Source: Holophagaceae bacterium (GTDB lineage Bacteria; Acidobacteriota; Holophagae; Holophagales; Holophagaceae). From it: a DNA stretch of 64,000 nucleotides. Below, in pieces: positions 19,171 to 26,450 of the stretch (the stretch's first letter is position 1; each line of letters starts with the position of its first letter). The position numbers were made by a program, and so were the translations under genes. Under the pieces are notes generated by a model. That model saw only the letters and a program-made list of their open reading frames with translations. It was not told where the DNA came from and did no database searches. The stretch is from contig JAJTBS010000002.1 of NCBI GenBank assembly GCA_021286765.1, forward strand, positions 434,001 to 498,000, written 5' to 3'.

Positions 19171-19583
19171 TGATCCAAGATGCGTTCCAATGGATGCACT
19201 GGCCAAGTCATGTTGGTGATCCGATGGTGCAAACCGCCTCGTCGGTTTCGGCCACCCTGGAGGGCGAGTGCTCAGTGCTGGATGACATCTGTCTAATCAT
19301 TCCTTGATGGGTACGGCACTGTGCCTTGATGCCCGGTAGGCCTCGCCTTGGTTACAAGGTTGACGCGAAGCGAAAGTGCCAGTTGGGAATGTTGCAATCG
19401 ACGTCTTGAAAGAGAGGATCCTCGATGGTTGTGATGTTCTGAGAAATGAAAATATTTTTAAATAAATGAATAATTAAAGATACAAGATCCTACCGTTATT
19501 GCGATGAAACCCCGTGAATCCGAATTAACCCGTATGAACAAACAAGACATTCATTTTTCAAAATTGCAAATCAAAAAATTGAG

Positions 19584-19605
19584 TTGCCACATGCAATGTG
19601 GCGCA
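19584..19605. promoter_or_regulatory. Inverted repeat, possible operator
   Basis: TTGCCACAT, a GCA spacer, then ATGTGGC-G-CAA form an almost perfect inverted repeat about 57 bases before the start codon of the HTH gene at 19662. The position fits a regulator-binding site. The binding protein is unknown; the HTH product itself is the obvious candidate. Confidence 0.45.
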
Positions 19606-19635
19606 AATATAAGGACGGACATATCCTCCATGCTC

Positions 19636-19647
19636 GGTGATATCACC
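19636..19647. promoter_or_regulatory. Perfect 12-bp palindrome GGTGATATCACC
   Basis: The palindrome ends 14 bases before ATG 19662 and directly precedes the ribosome site GGAGAG. A bound repressor here would block transcription or translation start of the HTH gene. Autoregulation is inferred. Confidence 0.5.
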
Positions 19648-19661
19648 CTGTGGAGAGTTCA

Positions 19662-19979
19662 ATGACCGACTTAACCTATGCCATTGTTGCTGGCGATGCC
19701 ACCGCAGAAATCGAACCACTCATGACCATCCGTGAGGTCTGTGAATGGCTTGGAATCTGTGACACCACGCTGATGCGGTTGAGACGCGAGAAGAAGCTCG
19801 AACCAACCATCGATGACAGTGGTCTCGTTCGCTATCTGCCAGCGGATGTCCGAGCTTACCTAGCGCGCGAGAAGGAAGCTGCGAGGCAGGCCATGGCCCA
19901 GAAGCAGGCTCGCCGGCTTATCGGTGCTGGGTTGAAGTCTGAGGACTCCGAGGTGGCAGCTCTGCCCACCCCCAAGTGA
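19662..19979 (+). CDS. Excisionase-like HTH protein
   Basis: The 105-aa product contains a MerR/excisionase-type winged helix-turn-helix: LMTIREVCEWLGICDTTLMR followed by RREKKLEPTIDDSGLVRYL, where the Arg-Tyr-Leu wing and the acidic linker are typical. Such small proteins act as recombination directionality factors or regulators on integrative elements. The C-terminal 35 residues are basic and helical. ATG 19662 is preferred over the in-frame GTG 19650 because GGAGAG lies six bases upstream of the ATG. It is followed after 48 bp by the relaxase-like gene on the same strand. No integrase partner is visible. Confidence 0.7.
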   Translation: MTDLTYAIVAGDATAEIEPLMTIREVCEWLGICDTTLMRLRREKKLEPTIDDSGLVRYLPADVRAYLAREKEAARQAMAQKQARRLIGAGLKSEDSEVAALPTPK

Positions 19980-20027
19980 GGTGACGTCAGATCCAGCGCC
20001 TGATCCCACGAACTAGACGGGAGCGCC

Positions 20028-22361
20028 ATGCTTCTTCTGGCCAAAACCAATGAACAGAAGCCCTCCTCCTTGCCAGCCCAGGTGGAATACATATTCGGGC
20101 ATCTAGCACATACCGCCGAGGCCGGCCCCTTCATGGAGGTCGAGGGCTACCTAGACCAAGCATTCCAGGTGAAACCCCTGCTCTCTCATCCTGATCTGTT
20201 CAGCCGAGTGGGGTGGGATGGAAGCGGCCCCCTGCCGCCTTCTTTAGTTCGAGGCCTTCTCCATGGCCAGGACCTACATGGAAACCAGTTGTCGCACCCC
20301 CGCCCAGGCGGTCATGGAGTCCAGCTTGGGAAGGAAATCATCATCCCCTTCCCGTCTGAACTCTCAGAGTTGCTGTATCGCCAACCGCCGCAGATCGCCT
20401 ACGCAATCGTGACGGAGGTCTTTCGGGAGCTCGTGGGCCTCATCGATGATCAGGCTGTCCGGGTCCGGGTTGGCCACGGTGAGCAGGAATGGCGGGAGGC
20501 ACAGTGCTTGACCCTCGGGTACCCGCATTTTTTAAATCACCGTGGTGAACCGGAAGTGCACCTTCACGGCTGGACTTTTGCGCCGGCACTTGATCCGGCG
20601 GGACAGTGGCGCACGCGTGACAGCGCAGCATTTTTAAGGGATCTTCAGGGTCGCCATCTGGATTTGGAACTGGCGACGCAGGCAAGCGGGCGACGGGCCC
20701 TGACTGATCGCCTGGTCGAGGCCTGCCGAGCCTGGGTCATCAATGTCAATCTGTCCTACCGGTTCGCGTCCCAGGAGGGGCGAGTTCCCCACGGCGCGAC
20801 GGTCTCTGTTCCAGGATTGGTGATCGCTGCCGGTGAAACCAAGACAGAGCGGCATGCCCAGATTGTTGCTGCCCAACACGCCAAGGCCATCCTGGGTGTC
20901 CAGGCACCCACCAGGACCGAACTCCGGTGGCTCTTGGCTCACCCTGGGCAGCCTTTGGAGGTAATTCCTAGCAGGCCATCCAAACCCCTCCTCACCAAGC
21001 TCCACACCCTCCGGTTGGTCGATGAGAGCGACCGCTTGCTTCCAAATGACGGTCTGCGCCAAGCGCTGGCGTCCGTTGCTTCTCGTCTGGAGATTGCTGA
21101 GGTGCACCTCGATGCGTGCACCAGCCTGCCCGGAAGCTTCGTCGGGGCGCAGAAGGTCATTCAGGAACGCCGCAGCGAACTGCTAGATGCCTTGGGCCTG
21201 CCCATAAGGGGTCCATCGCCGGAAGCGATTACCACCTGGCACGAGGACTACCTCAGCGCACTGGCATGGGCGGGTCGTCCTGGTCCATCTCCGCCCCAAG
21301 ACCCCGATCGCCCTTCCTGGGTCCTGCTTCGCAACCTCCGAACCGCTGGATTCATCAGCCCGAAACCCTCAGGAGAAAGAGATGGCTACCAACTCACCGA
21401 TGCAGGCCGAACCAAGCTACAGCGAACTTCAATGGCCGGACCATCGCTGGTCGCTGCTGAGCGCTCAGGCCTGGGTGCGCGGCTTGCAGGAGGTTCAGGT
21501 CCCCGAATTCACGGAATGGACGGCGGAGGAGTTGGCCGCCAGAAAGCAGACGCTTCCAACCCTGGACCCCAAGGTGGTTGGCGTGACGAAATACCAGCTC
21601 GAGCTCCAGGCCGCTGGCTTGGAATGGGAGTGGGCACTCCAGTCCCAGATGCACGACCAGCGGTGGAAGGCTGGCTATCGCACGGATTACACCGTGGCCT
21701 GGCAGCCGGTGACCTTCGGGGAGAAGGCCGCAGAATCCAAGCCTGGCCCGGACCACATGCTGATCCTGGTCGCTGCTCACCAGATCACGCCCATGCTGGA
21801 GCAGCTCGCCTCTTCGATGCTGGTGCTCCAGCCTGGCACGGTCGTCCAGAAGGACTCCAAGGCGGTCATCGAACTCATGCCTGGCCCCTGTCTCACCCTG
21901 GTACAGGGCTTCCTCACGGTTCTAGCACACGTTCCTCTGGAAAGCCTGCCAGTGCTTCCCCTGGCCGAACCAGCGTCCTCGTTTCAGCTTCAGGCCCAGG
22001 CGGAGATCGCCGCCGCACGAGACTCCACGCAGCGACAACTGGGGGCCGGGAGCTACTGGATACCACAGGTTCACGCTCCCCTTACCACATCCGTGCAGCG
22101 GTATTAGAGCGCCCGCAGCTCCGGATAGGCTCCCTGCCGAGCTGGCTGACAGCCATGCTGGACTCTCCGCTGGCCGAATACGATGCGCGCAGGATGCTCC
22201 GGGGAAGAGGCGGCCTGAATGCCGGTGTAGTGGGCGGAGTGCCCGGATGGGAGCCGACGCCTTCCCAGCGCTGGGACCAGGACCAGGCCAACAACCCCAA
22301 AGCACCCTCGGCGGCCAACCCTTCCGGCCAGCAACCCTCCTTCCGCCCTCGGCTGCCATAG
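20028..22361 (+). CDS. TrwC-like (MobF relaxase-like) protein, with an open C-terminal extension
   Basis: The frame encodes 777 aa. Residues 1 to about 240 resemble the relaxase domain of TrwC-type proteins: a Tyr near position 21, SLVRGLLHGQDLHGNQL, a SAPKS-like segment, and a histidine motif VHLHGW followed by an RTRDSAAF segment. The full three-histidine metal site is not evident, so it is divergent or inactive. Residues 300-465 look like a winged-helix pair ending in GYQLTDAGRTKLQ. From about residue 465 (near 21420) the composition is that of a shadow frame, because the next gene (21382-22107) is read in another frame here. Between 22108 and 22361 the frame again looks coding. The true C-terminus is therefore uncertain. 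GGAGCG sits five bases before ATG 20028. Confidence 0.5.
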   Translation: MLLLAKTNEQKPSSLPAQVEYIFGHLAHTAEAGPFMEVEGYLDQAFQVKPLLSHPDLFSRVGWDGSGPLPPSLVRGLLHGQDLHGNQLSHPRPGGHGVQLGKEIIIPFPSELSELLYRQPPQIAYAIVTEVFRELVGLIDDQAVRVRVGHGEQEWREAQCLTLGYPHFLNHRGEPEVHLHGWTFAPALDPAGQWRTRDSAAFLRDLQGRHLDLELATQASGRRALTDRLVEACRAWVINVNLSYRFASQEGRVPHGATVSVPGLVIAAGETKTERHAQIVAAQHAKAILGVQAPTRTELRWLLAHPGQPLEVIPSRPSKPLLTKLHTLRLVDESDRLLPNDGLRQALASVASRLEIAEVHLDACTSLPGSFVGAQKVIQERRSELLDALGLPIRGPSPEAITTWHEDYLSALAWAGRPGPSPPQDPDRPSWVLLRNLRTAGFISPKPSGERDGYQLTDAGRTKLQRTSMAGPSLVAAERSGLGARLAGGSGPRIHGMDGGGVGRQKADASNPGPQGGWRDEIPARAPGRWLGMGVGTPVPDARPAVEGWLSHGLHRGLAAGDLRGEGRRIQAWPGPHADPGRCSPDHAHAGAARLFDAGAPAWHGRPEGLQGGHRTHAWPLSHPGTGLPHGSSTRSSGKPASASPGRTSVLVSASGPGGDRRRTRLHAATTGGRELLDTTGSRSPYHIRAAVLERPQLRIGSLPSWLTAMLDSPLAEYDARRMLRGRGGLNAGVVGGVPGWEPTPSQRWDQDQANNPKAPSAANPSGQQPSFRPRLP
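21382..22107 (+). CDS. Hypothetical protein overlapping the relaxase-like gene
   Basis: The 241-aa product starts at ATG 21382 with GGAGAAAGAG just upstream. Its amino-acid composition is balanced (MATNSPMQAEPSYSELQWPD...), unlike the Gly/Ala/His/Pro-rich overlapping frame, so this is the more believable gene between 21382 and 22107. It has no signal peptide and no membrane segment; I recognise no family. After its stop (TAG 22105-22107) a coding-like stretch goes on in the minus-one frame (RPQLRIGSLPSWLTAMLDSP and onward) up to 22361. That stretch may be the real C-terminus of this gene, reached by a frameshift, or a separate 68-aa gene from ATG 22155. The context is an accessory element. 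Confidence 0.55.
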   Translation: MATNSPMQAEPSYSELQWPDHRWSLLSAQAWVRGLQEVQVPEFTEWTAEELAARKQTLPTLDPKVVGVTKYQLELQAAGLEWEWALQSQMHDQRWKAGYRTDYTVAWQPVTFGEKAAESKPGPDHMLILVAAHQITPMLEQLASSMLVLQPGTVVQKDSKAVIELMPGPCLTLVQGFLTVLAHVPLESLPVLPLAEPASSFQLQAQAEIAAARDSTQRQLGAGSYWIPQVHAPLTTSVQRY

Positions 22362-22392
22362 GCTCAAGTCGGGCTCAATCTGTCTCCGCATG

Positions 22393-22424
22393 AAGGGGCA
22401 AAACCGAGCAAGGTTTTGCCCCTT
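22393..22424 (+). terminator. Rho-independent terminator after the relaxase-like gene pair
   Basis: A 13-bp perfect stem (AAGGGGCAAAACC / GGTTTTGCCCCTT) has a 6-base loop and is followed by TGGTTTT on the plus strand. It lies 32 bases after the stop at 22361 and before the convergent gene ending at 22559. Confidence 0.75.
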
Positions 22425-22558
22425 TGGTTTTGCCGCGGAGTGGAAGGGACCCCTGCGCAGGGGCAATTCCAGCGGCAAAAGGGTGTGCGTCCAGTGCTCC
22501 CCGGAGGAATTGGGCAAAATATCGGGCAGCCGGGTATCGCCGAGGTGAGCGTTAGGCG

Positions 22559-23599
22559 TCAGGTGGCGAGAGGAACCGAGTCCTTGGACAGGTCCAGGAT
22601 CCGACGGATAGACCTGGGGGAGATGCCGAGGATGTTGGCGATGGTGGAAACTGACTGGCCTTCAGCGTGGAGGCGCAGGACATCTGGGGTCTTCACGCGT
22701 GCGGAGGGAGGTCGTCCACCTCGGGGGGGCTCGATGTCTGAGGGGCTTGAGGGTGGTTGAGCAGGAGCCTGGGGAAGCCGGCTGATGATCCGCATGGTGC
22801 TGGGTCCACAGCCTTCGCCTTCTTGGGTCATGACGGACAGATCCAGGTCAACGGCAGCCTCCACCAACCGCCAGAAGTCATCGCGGGTGAAGCCAAGATC
22901 GTGGAGTTCAGGGAGGGTGGGAAGGCACAGCTTCATGGGAGTCTCTGGGGGCAGTCCGCATGAGACGGGACTGGGCAGGCTCATCAGGTCCTTCGGGCTT
23001 GGCGGCCAGGGGATCGTCCCGATGGGGGTGTAGGTTTCCAGGCTGAGCTTGCCAAGGTTCAGGGGCTTCCCATCCGGCCTGCATGAGATCAGCGCCCAGT
23101 GCTTGTTCTTGATTTGGGGTGGAGATGGGGGCGTAGGTCGGTTCGGTAGCTCCCCAGGGATTGGTGGCACCACGCGGGTATCCGCGAGATCCAAGCTGCA
23201 CCCGAGGGCGGCTGCCAAGGACCTAATCTGGGACTCGATGTTGTTGGTCGCGGGCTGGAACACCCACAGCCCATCACGAGGGCTCCACTGGAACCGAAGT
23301 TCCTTTAGCCTCTCATTCACGCCGCGAGGAAACCCGATGGCCGCGATCCGTTTGAGCGACACCGATCCCACCAGGCGAGCCAGGGAAGGCTCTGGGTGAT
23401 CTTGAGCCTGGCGACAGGATGGACAGAGCGGCATCCCTTTTGGGAGCCGACGTCGTGGTGCGTCAGCCCCGGGTTTGGGAGTGCCGTCCTCGGTTAGTGG
23501 CTCGCTCCGTGGGTGCCATGACAGATGGCCACAGGAGGGGTGCCACTGCAAAAAGAAGTGGGCATCAACCGTGTGCCTTGGGGCGAATGGGGCTTCCAT
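22559..23599 (-). CDS. Protein with C-terminal resolvase-type HTH, function unknown
   Basis: The 346-aa product has a cysteine pair (MPLCPSC) near residue 62 after a His/Cys-rich N-terminus (WHPSCGHLSWHP), and a proline-rich middle. The end of the protein is a helix-turn-helix: GGRPPSARVKTPDVLRLHAE followed by VSTIANILGISPRSIRRIL, like the Hin/resolvase DNA-binding domain or a sigma-type HTH. No recombinase catalytic domain is present. ATG 23599 is chosen, with GAGG seven bases upstream; a longer frame to 23917 would run through the divergent HTH gene at 23705. The two genes are divergent over a 105-bp gap, which suggests shared regulation. Confidence 0.6.
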   Translation of the reverse strand: MEAPFAPRHTVDAHFFLQWHPSCGHLSWHPRSEPLTEDGTPKPGADAPRRRLPKGMPLCPSCRQAQDHPEPSLARLVGSVSLKRIAAIGFPRGVNERLKELRFQWSPRDGLWVFQPATNNIESQIRSLAAALGCSLDLADTRVVPPIPGELPNRPTPPSPPQIKNKHWALISCRPDGKPLNLGKLSLETYTPIGTIPWPPSPKDLMSLPSPVSCGLPPETPMKLCLPTLPELHDLGFTRDDFWRLVEAAVDLDLSVMTQEGEGCGPSTMRIISRLPQAPAQPPSSPSDIEPPRGGRPPSARVKTPDVLRLHAEGQSVSTIANILGISPRSIRRILDLSKDSVPLAT

Positions 23600-23704
23600 T
23601 TTGACCTCGCGCGATGCGAGCAAACTGGGTGCAAGAGTCGCTCCGAAATGGCGTCCAGCCTGGATCTGGAGCAACTTTGCGCAACCCCAGCGAGAGGAGG
23701 AACC

Positions 23705-24001
23705 ATGCGCTACCTGATCACGATGACGGTCGACGTGGAGGAGGTAACCGTGCGCAAGCCCGGGAGACCCCGTAAGACCGTGCCAGACCCTGAAGCGACC
23801 AACCCACTTCCGCCACCCGCGCCCTCGGTCCAGCAGGTGGCCTACGGGATCAGGGAAGCGGCGGAAGTCCTGGGTATCTCGCGGAGTTCGGTCTACAAGC
23901 TGATCAACGAGAAGCAACTGTCCGTAGTGAAGCTTGGCAAGCGTGCTCTGATCCCGATCAGGGAGATTCAGGCGCTCATTGACGGGCTCCAGGGCAAGTA
24001 G
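23705..24001 (+). CDS. Excisionase/MerR-type HTH protein
   Basis: The 98-aa product carries a typical AlpA/excisionase HTH: GIREAAEVLGISRSSVYKLI then NEKQLSVVKLGKRALIP and a last helix REIQALIDGL. The first 45 residues are a basic and proline-rich arm (RKPGRPRKTVPDPE). AGAGGAGG lies seven bases before ATG 23705, a strong ribosome site. Proteins like this regulate or direct excision of integrated elements. It is divergent from the gene at 22559 and convergent with the DUF429 gene. It is distinct in sequence from the HTH protein at 19662. Confidence 0.7.
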   Translation: MRYLITMTVDVEEVTVRKPGRPRKTVPDPEATNPLPPPAPSVQQVAYGIREAAEVLGISRSSVYKLINEKQLSVVKLGKRALIPIREIQALIDGLQGK

Positions 24002-24019
24002 ACCGACCTCGTTGCCGCA

Positions 24020-24682
24020 CTAGTACCAGATGGCTGGCTCGGTCACCTGGGTCGGGAGGCGATTGCCCGTGCCCAGGGCGATTTGGTCGGCGGCGAGGGC
24101 AGCGGCGGCAGCATCGAGCACATCGTCCATGGCAGCCTTGTCCATCTCAGGGAACTCGACCGGAAGCTTGACGCCTGCTGCATCCAGGGCATTCAGCCGC
24201 TGTCGGAATCCCGTCCATGATTTCTTGTAGGCCATGGCGCCGCCTAGGCGGAGGAATACCAACTCGGGGTGGGTCTCATGCAGACGCGGGTCTCTTTCGC
24301 TTAGCGCAATCGCTTCTTTGATCCCTGCCCCGAGGGCATAGGACTGCTGCGAGATCCCACAGCCAATCGTGGCTTGCGCGAGCGCATTGGCGGCGGCGTG
24401 ATTCTCGGCGGCCAGCACGGCCTCTGGGTAGGTATCAAACATGCTGCTCCGGCGGGGACCCAGGAGCTTGCGCCCCTCGCGCTCGCAGACGCGCCCCTTG
24501 GTGCCTGGGGCTGGGTAGGACAATGGGATGTCCACGGTGATCACGCTGGCGTCCGAGCCGAAGCTGGTGGCCACCTCCGCCAGACTTGGCAACACGGTGC
24601 CCGCATCGAAGCGCCCATCGACCAGGCGGATCACCGCCCAGGAGCCCGCGCACAGGTCCGCTCCGACTACGATGCGCGCCAT
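24020..24682 (-). CDS. DUF429 family protein (RNase H-like fold)
   Basis: The 220-aa product starts MARIVVGADLCAG and continues with VITVDIPLSYP, the acidic strand pattern of DUF429 proteins. It then has RSSMFDTYPEAVLAAEN and a SYALGAGIKEAIAL segment with a conserved HETHPELVF motif. DUF429 is predicted to adopt an RNase H-like fold; a biochemical role is not established. No signal peptide or membrane segment is seen. It points away from tRNA-Glu and stands between the accessory element and the tRNA pair, so it could be the last cargo gene or the first chromosomal gene. Confidence 0.75.
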   Translation of the reverse strand: MARIVVGADLCAGSWAVIRLVDGRFDAGTVLPSLAEVATSFGSDASVITVDIPLSYPAPGTKGRVCEREGRKLLGPRRSSMFDTYPEAVLAAENHAAANALAQATIGCGISQQSYALGAGIKEAIALSERDPRLHETHPELVFLRLGGAMAYKKSWTGFRQRLNALDAAGVKLPVEFPEMDKAAMDDVLDAAAAALAADQIALGTGNRLPTQVTEPAIWY

Positions 24683-24766
24683 GGGGAAGCCTCCTCTGCT
24701 GGAGGAGAGAATCGCACCAAACCCCGTCCTACCCTGTCACACCGTAAAGCGCCCGAAAGCACCCCA

Positions 24767-24787
24767 AGTGAGGCAAGAGTGAGGCAA
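24767..24787. repeat. Tandem direct repeat AGTGAGGCAA
   Basis: Two 10-base copies begin at 24767 and 24778, one base apart. They lie close to the 3' end of tRNA-Glu, where integrative elements often leave attachment-site repeats. The link to integration is only positional. Confidence 0.4.
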
Positions 24788-24820
24788 AGCGAACAAAAGC
24801 AGAACGGCTCGTTCAGCCCC

Positions 24821-24853
24821 AAAAAAACAACCCCCTGACGAATCAGGGGGTTG
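24821..24853 (-). terminator. Rho-independent terminator of the tRNA operon
   Basis: On the minus strand an 11-bp stem (CAACCCCCTGA / TCAGGGGGTTG) with loop TTCG is followed by seven T residues. It begins five bases after the encoded CCA of tRNA-Glu and ends the tRNA-Gln/tRNA-Glu transcript. Confidence 0.85.
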
Positions 24854-24857
24854 CTGT

Positions 24858-24932
24858 TGGTAGTCCCAAGGGGAATCGAACCCCTGTTCCCGCCGTGAGA
24901 GGGCGGTGTACTAACCGCTATACGATGGGACC
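24858..24932 (-). tRNA. tRNA-Glu (anticodon CTC)
   Basis: A full cloverleaf is readable. The acceptor is GGTCCCA with TGGGACT, the D-arm contains AGCGGTTAGT, and the anticodon stem CCGCC/GGCGG has loop CTCTCAC (anticodon CTC). The T-arm is AGGGG-TTCGATT-CCCCT. The 3' CCA is encoded. It follows tRNA-Gln by 17 bases in the same transcript. Confidence 0.93.
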
Positions 24933-24949
24933 ACTGAACAAGTTGTGAA

Positions 24950-25024
24950 TGGTTGGGGAGGAAGGATTTGAACCCTCACCTGACGGTACCAGAAACCGTT
25001 GTCCTACCATTAGACCACTCCCCA
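24950..25024 (-). tRNA. tRNA-Gln (anticodon CTG)
   Basis: The acceptor TGGGGAG pairs with CTCCCCA. The anticodon stem ACGGT/ACCGT has loop TTCTGGT (anticodon CTG), and the T-arm is GAGGG-TTCAAAT-CCTTC. The CCA end is encoded. It is first in a two-tRNA operon. Confidence 0.92.
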
Positions 25025-25116
25025 ACGAGTGGAATAACCAATGTACCAGGAGCGGGACAAAAGGCAAGAGGTGGTTCCGCCGATGGGGATGTAGCCTTCC
25101 CGGCAGAGGTGTCTTC

Positions 25117-25665
25117 ATGGCAGATCCCATCAAGCTCGCGTATTTCATGGCCGTCAAGGAGGGCGCCAGCTACCTCGGCGGCCTCCTGGTCACGGACACC
25201 TCCGGGATCCCGCTGGACTTCCGCTACACCGAGCCCATCACGCCGACGCGCCTGCAGAGCATCCTCTACGGCAAGTCCCTGGAGCCGCACCTCAAGGAGG
25301 AGGTCATCCAGAAGACGCTGTTGAAGGAGCTCAAGACCCCGCCCGATCTGTTCATCCTCAGCGCGACGGAGCTGGCGGGGGGCTGGTCCGGGGATGTGAA
25401 ATACCCCGTCCTGGCGGTGCAGAAGAGCCAGGAATCCCCGCTCGCCAAGGTGGGCGACACCTTCCGGGCCGGACCGCGGGAACTCCTCATCCAGCTGGCC
25501 GAGGGCGCCGCCCCGCTGCGCGTGATGTTCGCCGCGGCGGTGGAACCGGCGGCCCAGGAGCAGGCCGTGGGCAAGCTGCTTGAGGCGGGCTACCACATGG
25601 ATCTGGCCGAGCCCCTGGAGCGCGTCACGGCGGCCCTGCAGAGCCTCGTGGTGAAGGATTCCTGA
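25117..25665 (+). CDS. Conserved hypothetical protein, first gene of a signalling operon
   Basis: The 182-aa product begins MADPIKLAYFMAVKEGASYL and has a notable segment GIPLDFRYTEPITPTRLQ, then LYGKSLEPHLKEEVI. No signal peptide or transmembrane helix is visible, so it is predicted to be cytosolic. I do not recognise a named domain. The ATG at 25117 has GAGG nine bases upstream; an earlier in-frame start at 24949 would run through tRNA-Gln and is rejected. The next gene starts on its stop codon (TGATG), and three more genes follow with overlaps or short gaps. It may therefore belong with the FHA-GGDEF proteins and kinase downstream. Confidence 0.65.
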   Translation: MADPIKLAYFMAVKEGASYLGGLLVTDTSGIPLDFRYTEPITPTRLQSILYGKSLEPHLKEEVIQKTLLKELKTPPDLFILSATELAGGWSGDVKYPVLAVQKSQESPLAKVGDTFRAGPRELLIQLAEGAAPLRVMFAAAVEPAAQEQAVGKLLEAGYHMDLAEPLERVTAALQSLVVKDS

Positions 25666-26450
25666 TGTTCGGCCGGGTCAAGGAGGCGATGGCGGATGCG
25701 GCGGAGACGCTGCGACAGGCCTTTGCGGGCCTCCGCGTCGTCGAGGTGGCGGCCGAGCCCTTCCTGCCGAAGGCCCACGGCTCGTCGCCCCTGGGGACCG
25801 AGGCCCGGGTCGGCCTGGACCCCCCCGTCACGGCCTGCAGGGAGATGCAGCGGTTCGGGGGTGACACCGAAGCCAGGGCTCTGGAGCCCTTTCAGACAAG
25901 GCTCTGCGCCGAAGCCGGCTGGGCCCGCTGGGGCACCGAGGCCGAGGTGATCCGCATGACGCCCCTGGCGGGCGGGGAGGCCGCGCGGGTGGGCGTGCCC
26001 CCGCTGCCGCGCAGGGCCCAGGTCCTGGGGCGCCTCGAACCGGTCGCCCGTCCAGGCGCGCGCCGCCTGTCGGCTCAGCTGGTCCAGCCCGGTGCCCGGC
26101 GGCTGGATCCCTCGCTGGAAGCAGGAGGGATCGAAGCTGGACTGGACCTCATGTTGTCCCTGGCGGTGCCCATCCGTGCTGAGGCCATCCACAACCTGCC
26201 CAAGGGCCTCTGGATGCGCTACAGCCTGCAGCTGGTGCGGGGCACCGGCGAGAACGTCCGGAACTTGGAGGTGCTCGGCCTGTTCCGCATCCCCAGCAAG
26301 GGTGTGGCGGACCTGCGCCATGACCCGGGGCAGGGGCGGATCCTCGTGCGGCTGGAGGCCTCGGCGGTTCGGGCGCCCCGCGCCCCATTCATCCTGGCCC
26401 GGCGAAAGGACGATGGAAGCCTGGTGAGCTGCTTCGTGGAGGACCCGTGA
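25665..26450 (+). CDS. Hypothetical protein in the FHA-GGDEF/kinase operon
   Basis: The 261-aa product has a helical N-terminus (MFGRVKEAMADAAETLRQAF), a middle rich in Arg, Pro and Ala, and a C-terminal part that looks like beta strands (IPSKGVADLRHDPGQGRILV and onward). No signal peptide, membrane helix or known motif is seen. Its start overlaps the previous stop (TGATG) and its stop overlaps the next start (GTGA), so both ends fit coupled translation. That is the main reason to accept this frame over competing ones in this GC-rich stretch. Its function is unknown. Confidence 0.6.
   Translation: MFGRVKEAMADAAETLRQAFAGLRVVEVAAEPFLPKAHGSSPLGTEARVGLDPPVTACREMQRFGGDTEARALEPFQTRLCAEAGWARWGTEAEVIRMTPLAGGEAARVGVPPLPRRAQVLGRLEPVARPGARRLSAQLVQPGARRLDPSLEAGGIEAGLDLMLSLAVPIRAEAIHNLPKGLWMRYSLQLVRGTGENVRNLEVLGLFRIPSKGVADLRHDPGQGRILVRLEASAVRAPRAPFILARRKDDGSLVSCFVEDP

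Larger units (their letters stand above)
19171..19661. other. Non-coding stretch, AT-rich on its right, upstream of an excisionase-like gene
   Basis: No gene is supported in these 490 bases. From about 19438 to 19620 the DNA is strongly AT-rich (runs such as TTTTTAAATAAATGAATAA), as expected for a promoter or replication/transfer region. Two palindromic sites near the right end are listed separately. Confidence 0.5.

Noticed and set aside
22030-22080. Classical minus-one slippery heptamer in the overlap region
   Set aside because: No X XXY YYZ site is present in the right frame; CTG GGG GCC is only a partial match.
17585-24857. Duplicate of the tRNA-Glu 3' end as a second attachment site
   Set aside because: I looked for the TAGTCCCAAGGGGAATCGAA sequence within the accessory region and found no second copy.
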